NCBI GenBank assembly: GCA_918807975.1
Contig: OU964926.1
Location: forward strand, 23,877,996 to 23,941,995
Source of the DNA: Aplidium turbinatum
Taxonomy: Eukaryota; Chordata; Ascidiacea; Aplousobranchia; Polyclinidae
Direction: 5' to 3'
Length of the DNA stretch: 64,000 nt
Part shown: positions 54,836-64,000 of the stretch, in pieces
Position numbering within the stretch: the first letter of the stretch is position 1
How the letters are laid out: each line of letters opens with the position of its first letter
Program-made: the position numbers and the translations under genes
The notes under the pieces: model-generated
Told to the model about the DNA's origin: nothing
The model's input: only the letters and a program-made list of their open reading frames with translations
The model's database searches: none

Positions 54836-55756
54836 TAGTCAGGTTCACTATGTCAAAAAAAAAAGTTTCGTTCAAAATTTTTGGAGATTAGCAAACCTAT
54901 ACATTTTCGGAAAGCTTAGATCATGAGGAATCCGAAAAATGTTGATTACATTTGCAGAGATGTCCGCATGGCCGCCATTTTGAATTTTCAAAATGGCCGC
55001 CACAAAATATATATTTTGACATATCTCGGCTCCTAATGAACTTAGAAACTTTATCAAACATTTTAATTCTATGTTTTGAGGGTCAAGAAACCCATTAGAA
55101 GCATACCTAGATACCTAGCGTGAACCACTTTGCAATTATCCGCCATATTGGTTTTCAAAATGGTCGTCGAAATTATATTTCGTTACATTACTACTTATAT
55201 ACAGTGTTATGTCGTATTTGTCCGCCAACAGAAAAGTATTTGTCCGTACTGTGATTCTACAAGTATCCCAGCTGAAGAGATTAGTCGTTGGTCAGGGGTA
55301 CCCAACTGTGATAACCTTCGACATGGCCCTCTACGAAAAGGCAGTGCAGTTGCTAGACGCACGGCTCGACTTGAAAAGAGAAATTGTTTCCAGACTGGGT
55401 GAGCTGCATGCTGTGATGGCTGCACTAAGAATGTTAATGCTTCTAATGTTAATGTTAATGTCTAATGTTAATGTCTTCTAATGTTAATGTCTAATGTTAA
55501 TGCTTCTAATGGATTTTTTGACCCTTAAAACATAGAATTAGCATGTTTGATAAAGTTTCTAAGTTCATTAGGAGCCAAGATATATCAAAATGTATATTTT
55601 GCGGCGGCCATTTTGAAATTTCAAAATGGTGGCCATGGGAACATCTCTGCAAATGTAATCAACGTTTTTCGGATTCCTCATGGTCTAACCTTTCCGAAAA
55701 TGTATAGGTTTGCTAATCTCCAAAATTTTTAAACGAAATTATAACGAACCTGACTA
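54836..55756. mobile_element. Foldback element with ~260-bp inverted repeats, TAGTCAGGTTC ends
   Basis: TAGTCAGGTTC and GAACCTGACTA begin arms that run about 260 bp (shared words ATGTTGATTACATTTGCAGA, CCGCCATTTTGAA, AACTTAGAAACTTTATCAAA). GTA flanks it (54833-54835, 55757-55759). The 390-bp centre holds a protein-like segment (55209-55402) and a TTAATG-repeat stretch (about 55430-55510). Confidence 0.85.
55280..55430 (+). pseudogene. Protein fragment carried by the foldback element
   Basis: VVGQGYPTVITFDMALYEKA continues VQLLDARLDLKREIVSRLGE and LHAVMAALR before dissolving into TTAATG repeats. This block recurs in uncharacterised invertebrate proteins that I associate with mobile elements. 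It is a short captured or relict exon; function unknown. Confidence 0.4.
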
Positions 55757-55759
55757 GTA

Positions 55760-56561
55760 GCGTAAGTATTTTTTCCATAAATTTAGACACATAAAATTTA
55801 CTCTAAAATTGCTCAAAAAATCTGAAAATGCCCATTAAATATTACTCGATTTTTAGCACTGTTGTCGTGCCATTTTATTGAGTGCGAGATATTCGTATTG
55901 TTACATCACAATCACATTGCCTATTCCCTTATTGGGCGGATCTTGTCTCACAAAAAGTTTGACACATTTCTCCATTCCCGGTCGCTTTGTAACTGTGCTA
56001 ATCATCTGTGCTAATCATGAGTCATCTCTGCTAATCTGAAACCTAACCCAACATTGAACACACTGGTTCCTGTAGCCTATTTACTTTAATGTTCCTGAAG
56101 GAAACAAAAAGTTTTCTTCAAGAGAAAAATAAGATTTTGTGCCGGATTTTCGGACTCCAATCACCAAATTTCTCTCTTTGAACCCACTACCGGTTTAATC
56201 CAACCGAATTAAGTCATATCACTTCGACCGTTGTCGGCAAACAATCTTGAATGGCTAAACAACTTTATTATCACAGTAGGCTATCTCCAAACCAGGATGG
56301 TTGAACCAGTGATACGATCACGATATGTCATGGCGGAAAATGTTAAAGTCTAATGTTTAAAATCTATTTACAAGTAACCATAAAGATAAATTGCTTTAAA
56401 CACTTATTTTAAATTACCTTATTACCAGGAAATTTTCTAACGACAGGCGGAACCTACAGGAGGCTACTGTGCGGTGCTAATGCGTACAATCATTTGGCTT
56501 CTTGAACCAACAATTCCAACGTCGTCGTTGGAATGAACTTGAACTTGAACCAACGTCGGCA
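55760..56561. other. Intergenic, nothing recognised
   Basis: AT-rich unique sequence. GTGCTAATCATCTGTGCTAA-type short repeats near 55995-56030. No coding or element structure seen. Confidence 0.4.
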
Positions 56562-56869
56562 GCACTGGCCGAGTGGTTAGCGCGTTGGGCTCGCAGTCGA
56601 GAGCCTGCATGTTCGACTACAGCCACCCGCACTTGCTGTTGTTTCTCTGGGCAAGAAACTTTACGATAATTGCCTCTACCCACTGATCGATTTCGAGTAA
56701 TGGGTAGTACCAAATTGAAGTCATAAGTAGAGTAGACAACCGGAAACAGACATTGCCGTCGGCTGCAGCGTGGGTCAGGTGTATGTCGGAAGGCGTACAC
56801 CGATGCATAGCGCTCAAGTCCGCTTTCCCGCAATGCAGGATAAAGATAAACAAACAAACAAACAAACAA
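56562..56869 (+). mobile_element. tRNA-Ser-like SINE with AAAC-repeat tail
   Basis: GCACTGGCCGAGTGGTTAGC (A box) and ATGTTCGACTA (weak B box) are followed by a body including CTGGGCAAGAAACTTTACGA and ATTGCCTCTACCCACTG, a core seen in several animal SINEs. The tail is five CAAA/AAAC repeats. It is a different family from the three other SINE copies. Minus-strand ORFs across it are incidental. Confidence 0.82.
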
Positions 56870-57638
56870 TTGTGCAACAACAGTAGCGAGAAATTTGGAT
56901 ACAGATGACAAAGATTGGAAAAAGTAGCACGATAAAAAGACTCTAAGCTTTCTATGTTATGACATAAAGCCATTACTGACATTGAAGACGCAGTGCCATT
57001 CCACGTGATAGCCTACAAACTATAATAAGTCATTATACAACGACAAACTACAGCGATGGTCTCGCTCAATGGAGGACCCAGAGAAGAAGATGATTAGACA
57101 TTGGACACGTTTCCTTGAAAGAAACGGCAAAAATAACAATTTAATAAAACAGACTTTCAAAAAACCTCAACATGTTAATACTTATAACATGAAACTTATA
57201 GGTATACAAAACAAAAAATAATGGCACTCTTTCTAAAAGATTTCTTAAGCGGGAAAGTTTCAAGTTGTTTTAGTGGTCTGAAATCTGTTGCTTTTACAAG
57301 ATGGTGGAATGATTTATTGTTTTTCTTCTGGTAAATCTGAGTTTGCTTTTAGGTCTGATAATGTCCAATACATTTTGGGGCCAATAATTTTCTTGTTGTG
57401 TGGCCTCAAGCGGAAAGATTGAGTAGGAGTAAAATGTGGTCATATCGTAAATTTAATTTTTTTCTTGTTCTCAAACGAATTTTTCATCATTTATGATCAT
57501 CACTTTAATATCATGCTAAAACAATAATTAACTTAGTGTATATTCCTGAACACATCAGTTATCCATTCCCATTTTAAAACTGCACCACTGTCGTTGCTGC
57601 GAACACTTCACTTCATTTTATTTAAAAGCGAAGAACTG
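56870..57638. other. Intergenic, nothing recognised
   Basis: AT-rich sequence without gene or repeat structure that I can support. Confidence 0.4.
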
Positions 57639-57640
57639 TA

Positions 57641-59011
57641 GGGGAGACTGGAGATAAGTGGGACAAAATTTCAAGGGTTCAGAAAAACGCAAATTACGAT
57701 TTTTGCTTCCCGAGATTTTATTACTAGCGCTTGTATTTTGTGGCATTTGATGCCTTTCATCAATCTTGGATTGCATGAAGTCATAGGTTTAAAGAAAAAT
57801 TAATGGTTTGAATTTGAAAGCATTGAGTCAAATTAGTATATATGGGACACGTGCAGGAGAACTGGGACACATTGTTAGGAGAAGTGGGACACCTTGGGGT
57901 GAAATGGGCAATACAAAGAATGCACAAAAATTTTGCTGTTGAAACTTGTCTTTTAGTTTTATTACAATAATAACAAACTCAAATAACGAAAATGATGTTA
58001 ACAGTCAGAATCACACTATAGAACTGCAATGTTTCAAACATGTTTGTGAAAAAATATCTTCGATCTTTTAACGAATATCAAGATCTCCAAACTTGACGGC
58101 AAATATTATGCTGTCCTTGGTAGCCTACAAAGTGTTGTTCCTTTCGAAGATGACTTTGGAAGAATGGATAAATATATGACTTTGAAAAAATGGAGAGAGA
58201 TAATATCAAGTGGAGAAACAGGGTGGGAGTCAGGGACTTGCGGATGAACAAATTTGTTGTTGAATTTACTAGTTTTCCTTAAAAACTTAACCATCATCTC
58301 TTCATCTTTAATAGATGTTTCCTCAACTTGAGCCACATATAATACAGGATTGGGAGCCTTCTCTATTTTAAGTTCTACAAAAACATATCACTCCATTTGC
58401 AAGGCATTTGAATCCACACCTCCTAAATAAATTGGATCTAAAGATTCATCTTCACTTTTTTCAAGTTCGTCATCTTTGCTATCCGCCTTGACCGTCACAA
58501 CGTTGTCATCATCTGAGCTTTCATCACAAGCGATGTGTTTCTTTTTTTGCAGACGTTTAAGCAACACTGCAGAGTTAGACTTTTTCCTGTGTCTTTTCTC
58601 AAGATCAAACTCTACGATGAGAACAAGCACTACTATCGGGGAGAACTGGGACAATACGCCATTTTGTAGTTCTACCATTTGTCTTGCAAAAGAATGACTT
58701 CTTTACTACCATCAAGACAAGCTGATACCTGAAGCAACACAGCCCATTCACTAAAACTAATATAGCCTACCTTTATAATTCGAGCACTATTACAAAATAA
58801 TGCCAAGCCTAAAAAATAACTTTTACCACTCAAAAACTACTTACAGCGACTAAAGTTGAATAGTTGCTACAACAATGGTCTCAACTGCACACAAGTGAAA
58901 GGAAACTGATGTTTACGTGAACACGTGATCGTTAGCATGACTGGATGTAAAATGCGGAAAATATTGCAGGTTTTCCAGTTGTAACGCGTCCCAATTATCC
59001 CCACGCTCCCC
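57641..59011 (-). mobile_element. pogo/Tigger-like element, GGGGAGACTGG ends, TA target
   Basis: GGGGAGACTGGAGATAAGTG pairs with AATTATCCCCACGCTCCCC, bounded by TA on both sides (57639-57640, 59012-59013), as expected for Tc1/mariner-pogo elements. On the minus strand the end of a transposase is readable at 58678-58106. The N-terminal DNA-binding part and catalytic core are deleted. Confidence 0.75.
58106..58678 (-). pseudogene. C-terminal part of a pogo-like transposase
   Basis: The frame 58678-58388 has a basic stretch (EKRHRKKSNSAVLLKRLQKK) and an acidic region (DESSDDDNVVTVKADSKDDE). The frame 58336-58106 reads YVAQVEETSIKDEEMMVKFLRKTSK, then a HPQVPDSHPVSPLDI ending, the usual tail of DDE_1/Tigger-like transposases (VKFLRK...). 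Stops and a frame change separate the two, and the DDE core is absent. Confidence 0.6.
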
Positions 59012-59147
59012 TACATAGTTTTTTGTATAATAAGCTCAACGTACGTTTATTCTTAAATGCTCGTGTTTTTCATTTTTCTTTTTTGTATTTGACCGATCTA
59101 CTCGAAAGATTTTTGATACAAAGAAAATTAAATGAATGTGTCGCCAC

Positions 59148-59730
59148 AAGCAGCGTGGCCTAATAGGTTAAGGTTAGGACCAGGGATATCTAAAGAAGGG
59201 GATGCGAAGGCTTACAGCGATTGCCTTATTCTTATGACACTACCAGGGCGGTAGTTTGTAGTGCGTAAAACATGCAGTTCTTTTCACAATTGCAGAAAGT
59301 TTTGTTGTGCAACTGGTACAGTCAGCTACAGATGACAGTTAGTAAATGTTACATAGAGCATATTTAAAGAATACTTGTTTGGAAAGACAGTTGAAAAGTT
59401 ACAAGTTAGCTGCTTTTTTTTAACAAAGTCTTTGCAGTAGGCCAGATTTAAAGCAAATAAACGGGTAGTTGAATTAACAAGTAACCATGAGCGTGCAGTG
59501 AGTATCCAGGCTTGATACTGATAGCGCAATGCAGGTTATCATAACAAGAGTTATTAAACTACTAACAGTGCCGATTGTCAGTTTACGGTAAACAGAGATT
59601 ATTTACGATAAACAGAAGCCCTTCTATTGTCAGACGTATTAAAAGCCTTCATATCCCCTTCTCTAGATATCCCTGGTTAGGACAAGGGAATAGTCATTTC
59701 GATTGCGTGGGTTCGATTCCTACCCTCTAC
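59148..59730 (+). pseudogene. tRNA-like sequence split by a hAT MITE
   Basis: TGGCCTAATAGG (A-box consensus match) lies at about 59155 and GGTTCGATTCC (exact B box) at about 59710. Subtracting the MITE (59181-59675) and one target copy leaves about 78 nt, normal tRNA length. Acceptor-stem pairing is weak, so it is a tRNA pseudogene or SINE head. Confidence 0.5.
59181..59675. mobile_element. hAT MITE, CAGGGATATCTA ends, 495 bp
   Basis: CAGGGATATCTAAAGAAGGG pairs with CCCCTTCTCTAGATATCCCTG. GTTAGGAC flanks it at 59173-59180 and 59676-59683. Non-coding. Confidence 0.93.
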
Positions 59731-60081
59731 TAATGTTCTTTTTTCTTCTGCAACTGAACTGAGTGCAAGAAGGATCTTAATGACTGTAATCAATTGAGCT
59801 TATAAGGAAAATTGTGCTACCTTTCTTAACCAATGCGCCGCATCGCAATGGTGGTAGCTGGTTCGCACAGAAAACTGTCTTATGTTAAAGTGCCTACCAT
59901 TTATAACCTTAACAAAGGTTGCCACACCATTTTTTTAGCTTAGTTGGAACTTAGAAAGCCTATTTTTGCCTGAAATTCAATGGCACTCCTCATAATTTCT
60001 ATCACAGTGACAAATTTATTAATCTTCATTGCTTGGACAAAACAGAACACTACGCCTTTCCCCAAAAGTCGTGGTTATAGG
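59731..60081. other. Intergenic, nothing recognised
   Basis: Unique sequence between two hAT insertions; no feature supported. Confidence 0.4.
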
Positions 60082-61334
60082 CAGAGGTGGGCAGTAACTA
60101 GTTACTTTTTGAGTAACTGTAACGGTACCGTAACTTTGTTACTATTTTCCAAAAGTAACGAAACGCGGTAACTAGTTCCTATTTTAGCACTTTTTTCAAC
60201 AGTTACAAGTTACTTTTGTATTGAAATTTCTGTTTCTAATTACCGTCCATTTCTCTGCACATGTTTGTGTCATGCTTTATGTGTGTTTGCTGCGCGTTGC
60301 GCAATAATGCATTCTTCTCGCAGCTGTATCGGAGCAGCCCTGCCCATGCGCGGCGCTCTTGTTTTGTGATCTTATGGAGCAGGATTGCCATATTGGCGAA
60401 TTTATCGCCAAAATCCAGAAATCTGGCGATTTTTTAAGACGTTTGGCGATTTGACTTTTTTTAGCGCTTTTTGAGAACTGATTTGGCTAAATTAATTGCT
60501 TTTGGTGATTGATCAATATGTGACTTTCTATGCAATGTTTAGCAAAAGTGTTTGGCAACACTTGATAGCTCAGTTCATGCTTGTTATATAGCTGCCAGAG
60601 GTGTACAGGAGCGTAGTTTTGAAGTATTTAGGACCCGGAGTCTCGGTGTTACCTTCACTGTTCGCAACCTTATTAGGCCTACATCATTGTTTTCTCGATT
60701 CAAAATCGGAAGTCGATGTCTAAGTAACTTCAAGTCATAGCAGGGAAAACAAATTATTTCCTTTGTTTCGAGCATTTAAAGGGAATATAGTTTCGGGAGA
60801 GAGTTTGCTTTTTTGTACCAAAGACAGGCAAAACACAACAATACCACAGGGTTGAGCATTACAACAATATATTTTACATATTTACAAGTAGTTTAACAGT
60901 CAAACGTTTTCGGCTTAACTTAAGCCCTCATCAGGAATCTGAAAATATGTATAAATTGCAATAAATTTAAACTTTTTGAAAGTAACTATAACTAACTGAC
61001 TATAAGCATCAAGAAACACGCAACGATTATAAGCAATAGTGTGGAAAACAGACAGACGGAAAACAAATCACATTAGGAAAAAGCAACTGCGTAACTAGAA
61101 AAGAATTTGCACCACAGGGTGCGTGATACATCTAATAAATGTTGAGAAGGGATGCGCCTCCCGCAAATAATTGTTTGTTTAAATTTGGATTACAGCGTTT
61201 ATGTTGAGATTTATGAGTAACTGAAAGTAACTAGTTACATTTTTGAAATCGGTAACTGTAACGGTAACTCAGTTACTATTTTGGCCAAGTAACTGTAACT
61301 CAGTTACTTTTGAAAGTAACTTTGCCCACCTCTG
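60082..61334. mobile_element. hAT element, CAGAGGTGGGCAGTAACTAG ends, 1253 bp
   Basis: CAGAGGTGGGCAGTAACTAG pairs with AAGTAACTTTGCCCACCTCTG; GTAACTAGTTAC words are repeated inside both ends. GTTATAGG flanks at 60074-60081 and 61335-61342. No transposase recognised. A separate inserted segment near 60800-61140 carries the ribozyme-like motif. Confidence 0.93.
60895..60940 (-). ncRNA. Hammerhead-like core motif, degenerate
   Basis: On the minus strand, CTGATGAG (60934-60927), a self-complementary GGCTTAAGTTAAGCC (60926-60912) and GAAA (60911-60908) occur in the order and spacing of a hammerhead core. One G is unpaired before stem II and stem III is unclear. Such motifs are known in Penelope-like and other retroelements. 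Here it may be a relic; activity is doubtful. Confidence 0.25.
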
Positions 61335-61561
61335 GTTATAGGCTACGGTTAGAATATCACATGGAAATCATGCTGTGACAACACGCCCCCCGGTTTGCCA
61401 TCAAAGTAAATTTAGACTGTTAGATGCACAGAGCAATCTTTAAGAACAAGGAATGGTTGGAAATAATGTTTTTAGTAAAAAATGACTTGACATGTGCTGA
61501 CATTTTAATCGGAAAATGTTGTTCTTGTTCTTATTTTTGAGTTCAAATTGATAATAATCCA

Positions 61562-61830
61562 ACTGCTTTGTGGGTACGCCTCAATCGTCTTCGTACGGGC
61601 GTCGAACTTTTCCGCTCAACCATGCACCAATGGCCGCTTCTTGTGAATGTGGTGCTGAAGAATAGACTACAAACCACATCATCAATAACTGTGCCATCTT
61701 CAAGCTACCTAACCGAGTGGAAGGTCTACGCGTCTTAGATGATGAAACCAAAGACTGGCTGCTCTCGTTGCCTTCCAGTGTAGTCCGGGAACATCGTGAA
61801 TCTGGGGTGGTAAAAGGATAGACCTGGGGG
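61562..61830 (+). mobile_element. LINE 3' remnant (ORF2 C-terminal zinc-knuckle region)
   Basis: ALWVRLNRLRTGVELFRSTM followed, after a frame change near 61625, by AASCECGAEE, then a stop, and HIINNCAIFKLPNRVEGLRV-LDDETKDWLLSLPS. This is the common ORF2 ending of L2/CR1-like non-LTR elements (RLRTGVG...CECGAEEQTADHI...LDDETxxWL). A 26-bp direct repeat (GGTGGTAAAAGGATAGACC core) follows at about 61806-61850. Confidence 0.8.
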
Positions 61831-61849
61831 TGGTAAAAGGATAGACCCT

Positions 61850-63502
61850 CGGCTCCAGAGGCTCACACGATGACGAACTTTTCCAGGTATTAGTATCTAC
61901 TACAGCATTATATAACCTGATTTTCTGAATGCCATAACTACATGATCTTACTCAGCAGCCAACATTCAAATGAATCGATTTTTATAAAACAAAACATTCA
62001 TTAAAAACATGATCATAGATTTACAAATACGCGCGTAAATAAGGTTGTGTAGCAACAAGTGAGTGGGATATAAACCGAAATTTGATGTGACATTGTAAAA
62101 CGTTGGCAGCAAACAATTTTGAGGTTGTCCACGGTAACCATTGTGACCTCACAACAGCGTACAGATGAATTATTATTGCTACATTTCACTAAAACTACAC
62201 AGCGTTTATTGCCACTTAACCATGACAGCATCACTTGAGCCAGTAGAGGCAAACGCACCAACTATGACACGGAATGCAGTCACAATGATGGTTTTGAGTT
62301 GTCAATGATATTGCAGATTCAATCGCATGTTGATATTTAAACAGGGTGATGATTTTACGATTGGTTGAATTAATGTTTTTATAACATACGTAATTGAATG
62401 ACACGTTCTCTTCGAGCCAATACAGGGCGATATAAAGACAAATTTTAAATAAAAGTTTTTAACAAAACCATACATTAACGCAGACCATCGAACACAAACG
62501 GCCAAATGAGAACATTAGAATGATCGTGAAATTAAAACAATGAGGTTTTCAAGACATTGTCATATACATGCCCGACAGTAAAATCCGACATTTTTACATT
62601 GATTCAACGTCTGAAGACGTTGAATCAATGTAAAAATGGCGGATTTTGTTGTCTAGGTTAGTTGGTTTCACGCTCAAGGCAGTTATTTGATCAGGATTTG
62701 CCAACAGCAAAGACAAAACGTACCACAAGTGTTGATTATAATACTGAAATTAACATTCGCACCGTACAGGAAAAAACATCAAAAGCACCGTTCAAAATAT
62801 TTCATTATCACGTCATTATGATTCATAACACAAGCAGCTTGTATACGTCACAACCCATCGAGCTTTCCCTCGGTCAGTTGCAGTAGCACCAGTCAGCAAC
62901 CTCTCGCAACCACTGCGCATTCGCGTGTGGCGGTTGGCATTCGGTTGTGAGCAAACAAGATTTCCGTTGTGTCTTAGGAACGTCTGTCCACAAATGCCAG
63001 GGTGGAAACAAAACTGAAATGATGTTTTTAGTGTTTGTCGCAAGATACAAGGAAAAGCTGGACTCTTTCTTCCATGGTCCTGTAAGCAACAAATCACTAT
63101 TCGGGGTGAAATAACTGCACTTCATTCACCTTCAAAACTTTTCGTGAGGCTGTGAAAACTGTACGGGCCTCTGATACAATACTGCCGTCCATGATCGGTA
63201 GAATGGACACAAACCACATTTCAAATAAAAGTTGTCAAGCACCAATAAGCGTTGCAAGCACTTCCAATGACGGGCGGTAGTCTTTCGACAAACATTCTAA
63301 CTACAACAGATCATGATGAAATTGCGACGTCACAATAGAGCACAAACATATTTACTTGGTGTTTATGAAAATGATACTTGTCGATCAACAAAAATGTAAG
63401 AAAATAATAATCGTTATAAGCAGAGGTTTCAGAGAAGCTGCAGTAATTTCTGTGGTAGCAAGATACAAAAAGTAAAATAAAAATTCACAAAAAAACAAAA
63501 AT
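61850..63502. other. Intergenic, hairpin near 62610, otherwise nothing recognised
   Basis: AT-rich unique sequence downstream of the minus-strand terminal exon. Only the short palindrome at 62575-62653 is structured. I see no obvious AATAAA for the minus-strand gene. Confidence 0.4.
62575..62653. repeat. 79-bp near-perfect hairpin (mini foldback MITE)
   Basis: Arms of about 37 bp (TTTTACATTGATTCAACGTC and its inverse) around a TGAA loop. The word GACGTTGAATCAATGTA also occurs at 11541-11560 inside the 10719-14057 foldback element, so it is likely a minimal member of the same group. Confidence 0.85.
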
Positions 63503-64000
63503 TCATTTCTTCTTGGGAGACAACCAAAGGCCAACTTTAGTCGCTTTACCAAACTTGGACCGCTTCGATTTGCTTTTCTTCTCATCTTCCCCTGAGGATG
63601 CCTTGCCGTCTCCAATTGCTTCCGGATCATCAGGAGATTTATTGTGGACATCAGGAGAAAATGCTCCAGAAGGATCATTCCCAGAGCTCTCTTCGTTGGT
63701 GATTACTGATGTTCCGTTTTCTTTAGCGTGGCTTGGAGAAGTCGAACTGGTTGTGGACGTGGGGCTTGACACACTGGTGGGTATAGGTGGGGCACGTTTC
63801 CGTTTCGGGGACGCTTGGGGCTTTGATTTCACTGACTGGGACCGATTGGTCCAATTTGGTTGAGGGGGAGACGGGTTGTTAAGGTTTTCCAAAGGAGCCG
63901 TAACCGGGATTCCAACTTCACTTCCTGTTGGTGAGACTTCAACCTCTTTAGAGGATAGGGTTGGGTTAGGGGTGACCGCACGACGAAGACGCGACACATT
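63503..64000 (-). CDS. 3' terminal exon of a Ser/Pro/Lys-rich protein (partial)
   Basis: An open frame of 165 codons enters from the right edge and ends with a stop at 63503. It is rich in Ser, Pro and Thr, with a nuclear-localisation-like SPKRKRAPPIP, an STSSTSPSHAKENG stretch, an acidic NEESSGNDPSGAFSPD part and a basic end (DEKKSKSKRSKFGKATKVGL ... SPKKK). It is intrinsically disordered by appearance, with many SP sites. No domain or family recognised. No in-frame ATG or acceptor lies within the window, so the exon start is beyond the edge. Length and biased but complex composition make it more likely real than chance. Confidence 0.6.
   Translation of the reverse strand, partial: NVSRLRRAVTPNPTLSSKEVEVSPTGSEVGIPVTAPLENLNNPSPPQPNWTNRSQSVKSKPQASPKRKRAPPIPTSVSSPTSTTSSTSPSHAKENGTSVITNEESSGNDPSGAFSPDVHNKSPDDPEAIGDGKASSGEDEKKSKSKRSKFGKATKVGLWLSPKKK

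Noticed and set aside
56477-56982. Minus-strand frames of 144 and 121 codons
   Set aside because: They cover a tRNA-derived SINE and its flanks, so their length reflects SINE sequence and not a gene.
63513-63863. Plus-strand 116-codon frame
   Set aside because: It is the antisense shadow of the Ser/Pro-rich terminal exon on the minus strand.

Overview
This is a eukaryotic nuclear window: AT-rich, with intron-split coding, long introns, SINEs, LINE remnants and a very high density of cut-and-paste DNA transposons. Codon-level matches and overall look suit a marine invertebrate, and a tunicate-like deuterostome is my best guess. That placement is an inference; nothing here fixes the species.

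Layout. Bases 305-4059 are a tandem array of ten ~372-bp units, each carrying a 68-codon open frame and a short motif resembling a CTCF core. From 7730 to 34867 (+ strand) runs one host gene of eight exons. All splice phases agree and the product is a 630-residue predicted secreted protein with two consecutive 2-oxoglutarate/Fe(II) dioxygenase folds. The first fold has lost its distal metal His and its 2OG-binding Arg; the second keeps H-x-D...H...R. Its first three introns are swollen almost entirely by transposons. Intron 1 holds a hAT element (7925-15066) with four further insertions. Intron 2 holds a 10.2-kb element (15967-26205) with insertions nested four deep. Intron 3 holds a 3-kb element, a SINE and a MITE.

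Beyond the gene (35-62 kb) lies mostly transposon territory. Many elements can be bounded to the base by terminal inverted repeats and 8-bp target duplications (36.2-38.1, 40.0-42.9, 44.2-45.8, 59.2-59.7 and 60.1-61.3 kb). A pogo-like element (57.6-59.0 kb), a foldback element (54.8-55.8 kb) and two tRNA-derived SINE families are also present. Two further coding candidates are on the minus strand: a three-exon gene for a 77-residue cationic, cysteine-containing secreted peptide (48288-49343, speculative), and the 3' terminal exon of a Ser/Pro/Lys-rich protein running off the right edge (63503-64000).

The functional content is therefore one clear gene, one partial gene and one candidate small gene. 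The remainder is a stratified record of transposition in which insertion order can be read from nested target duplications. I saw no rRNA, no confident functional tRNA, no CRISPR array and no clear virus-derived element.
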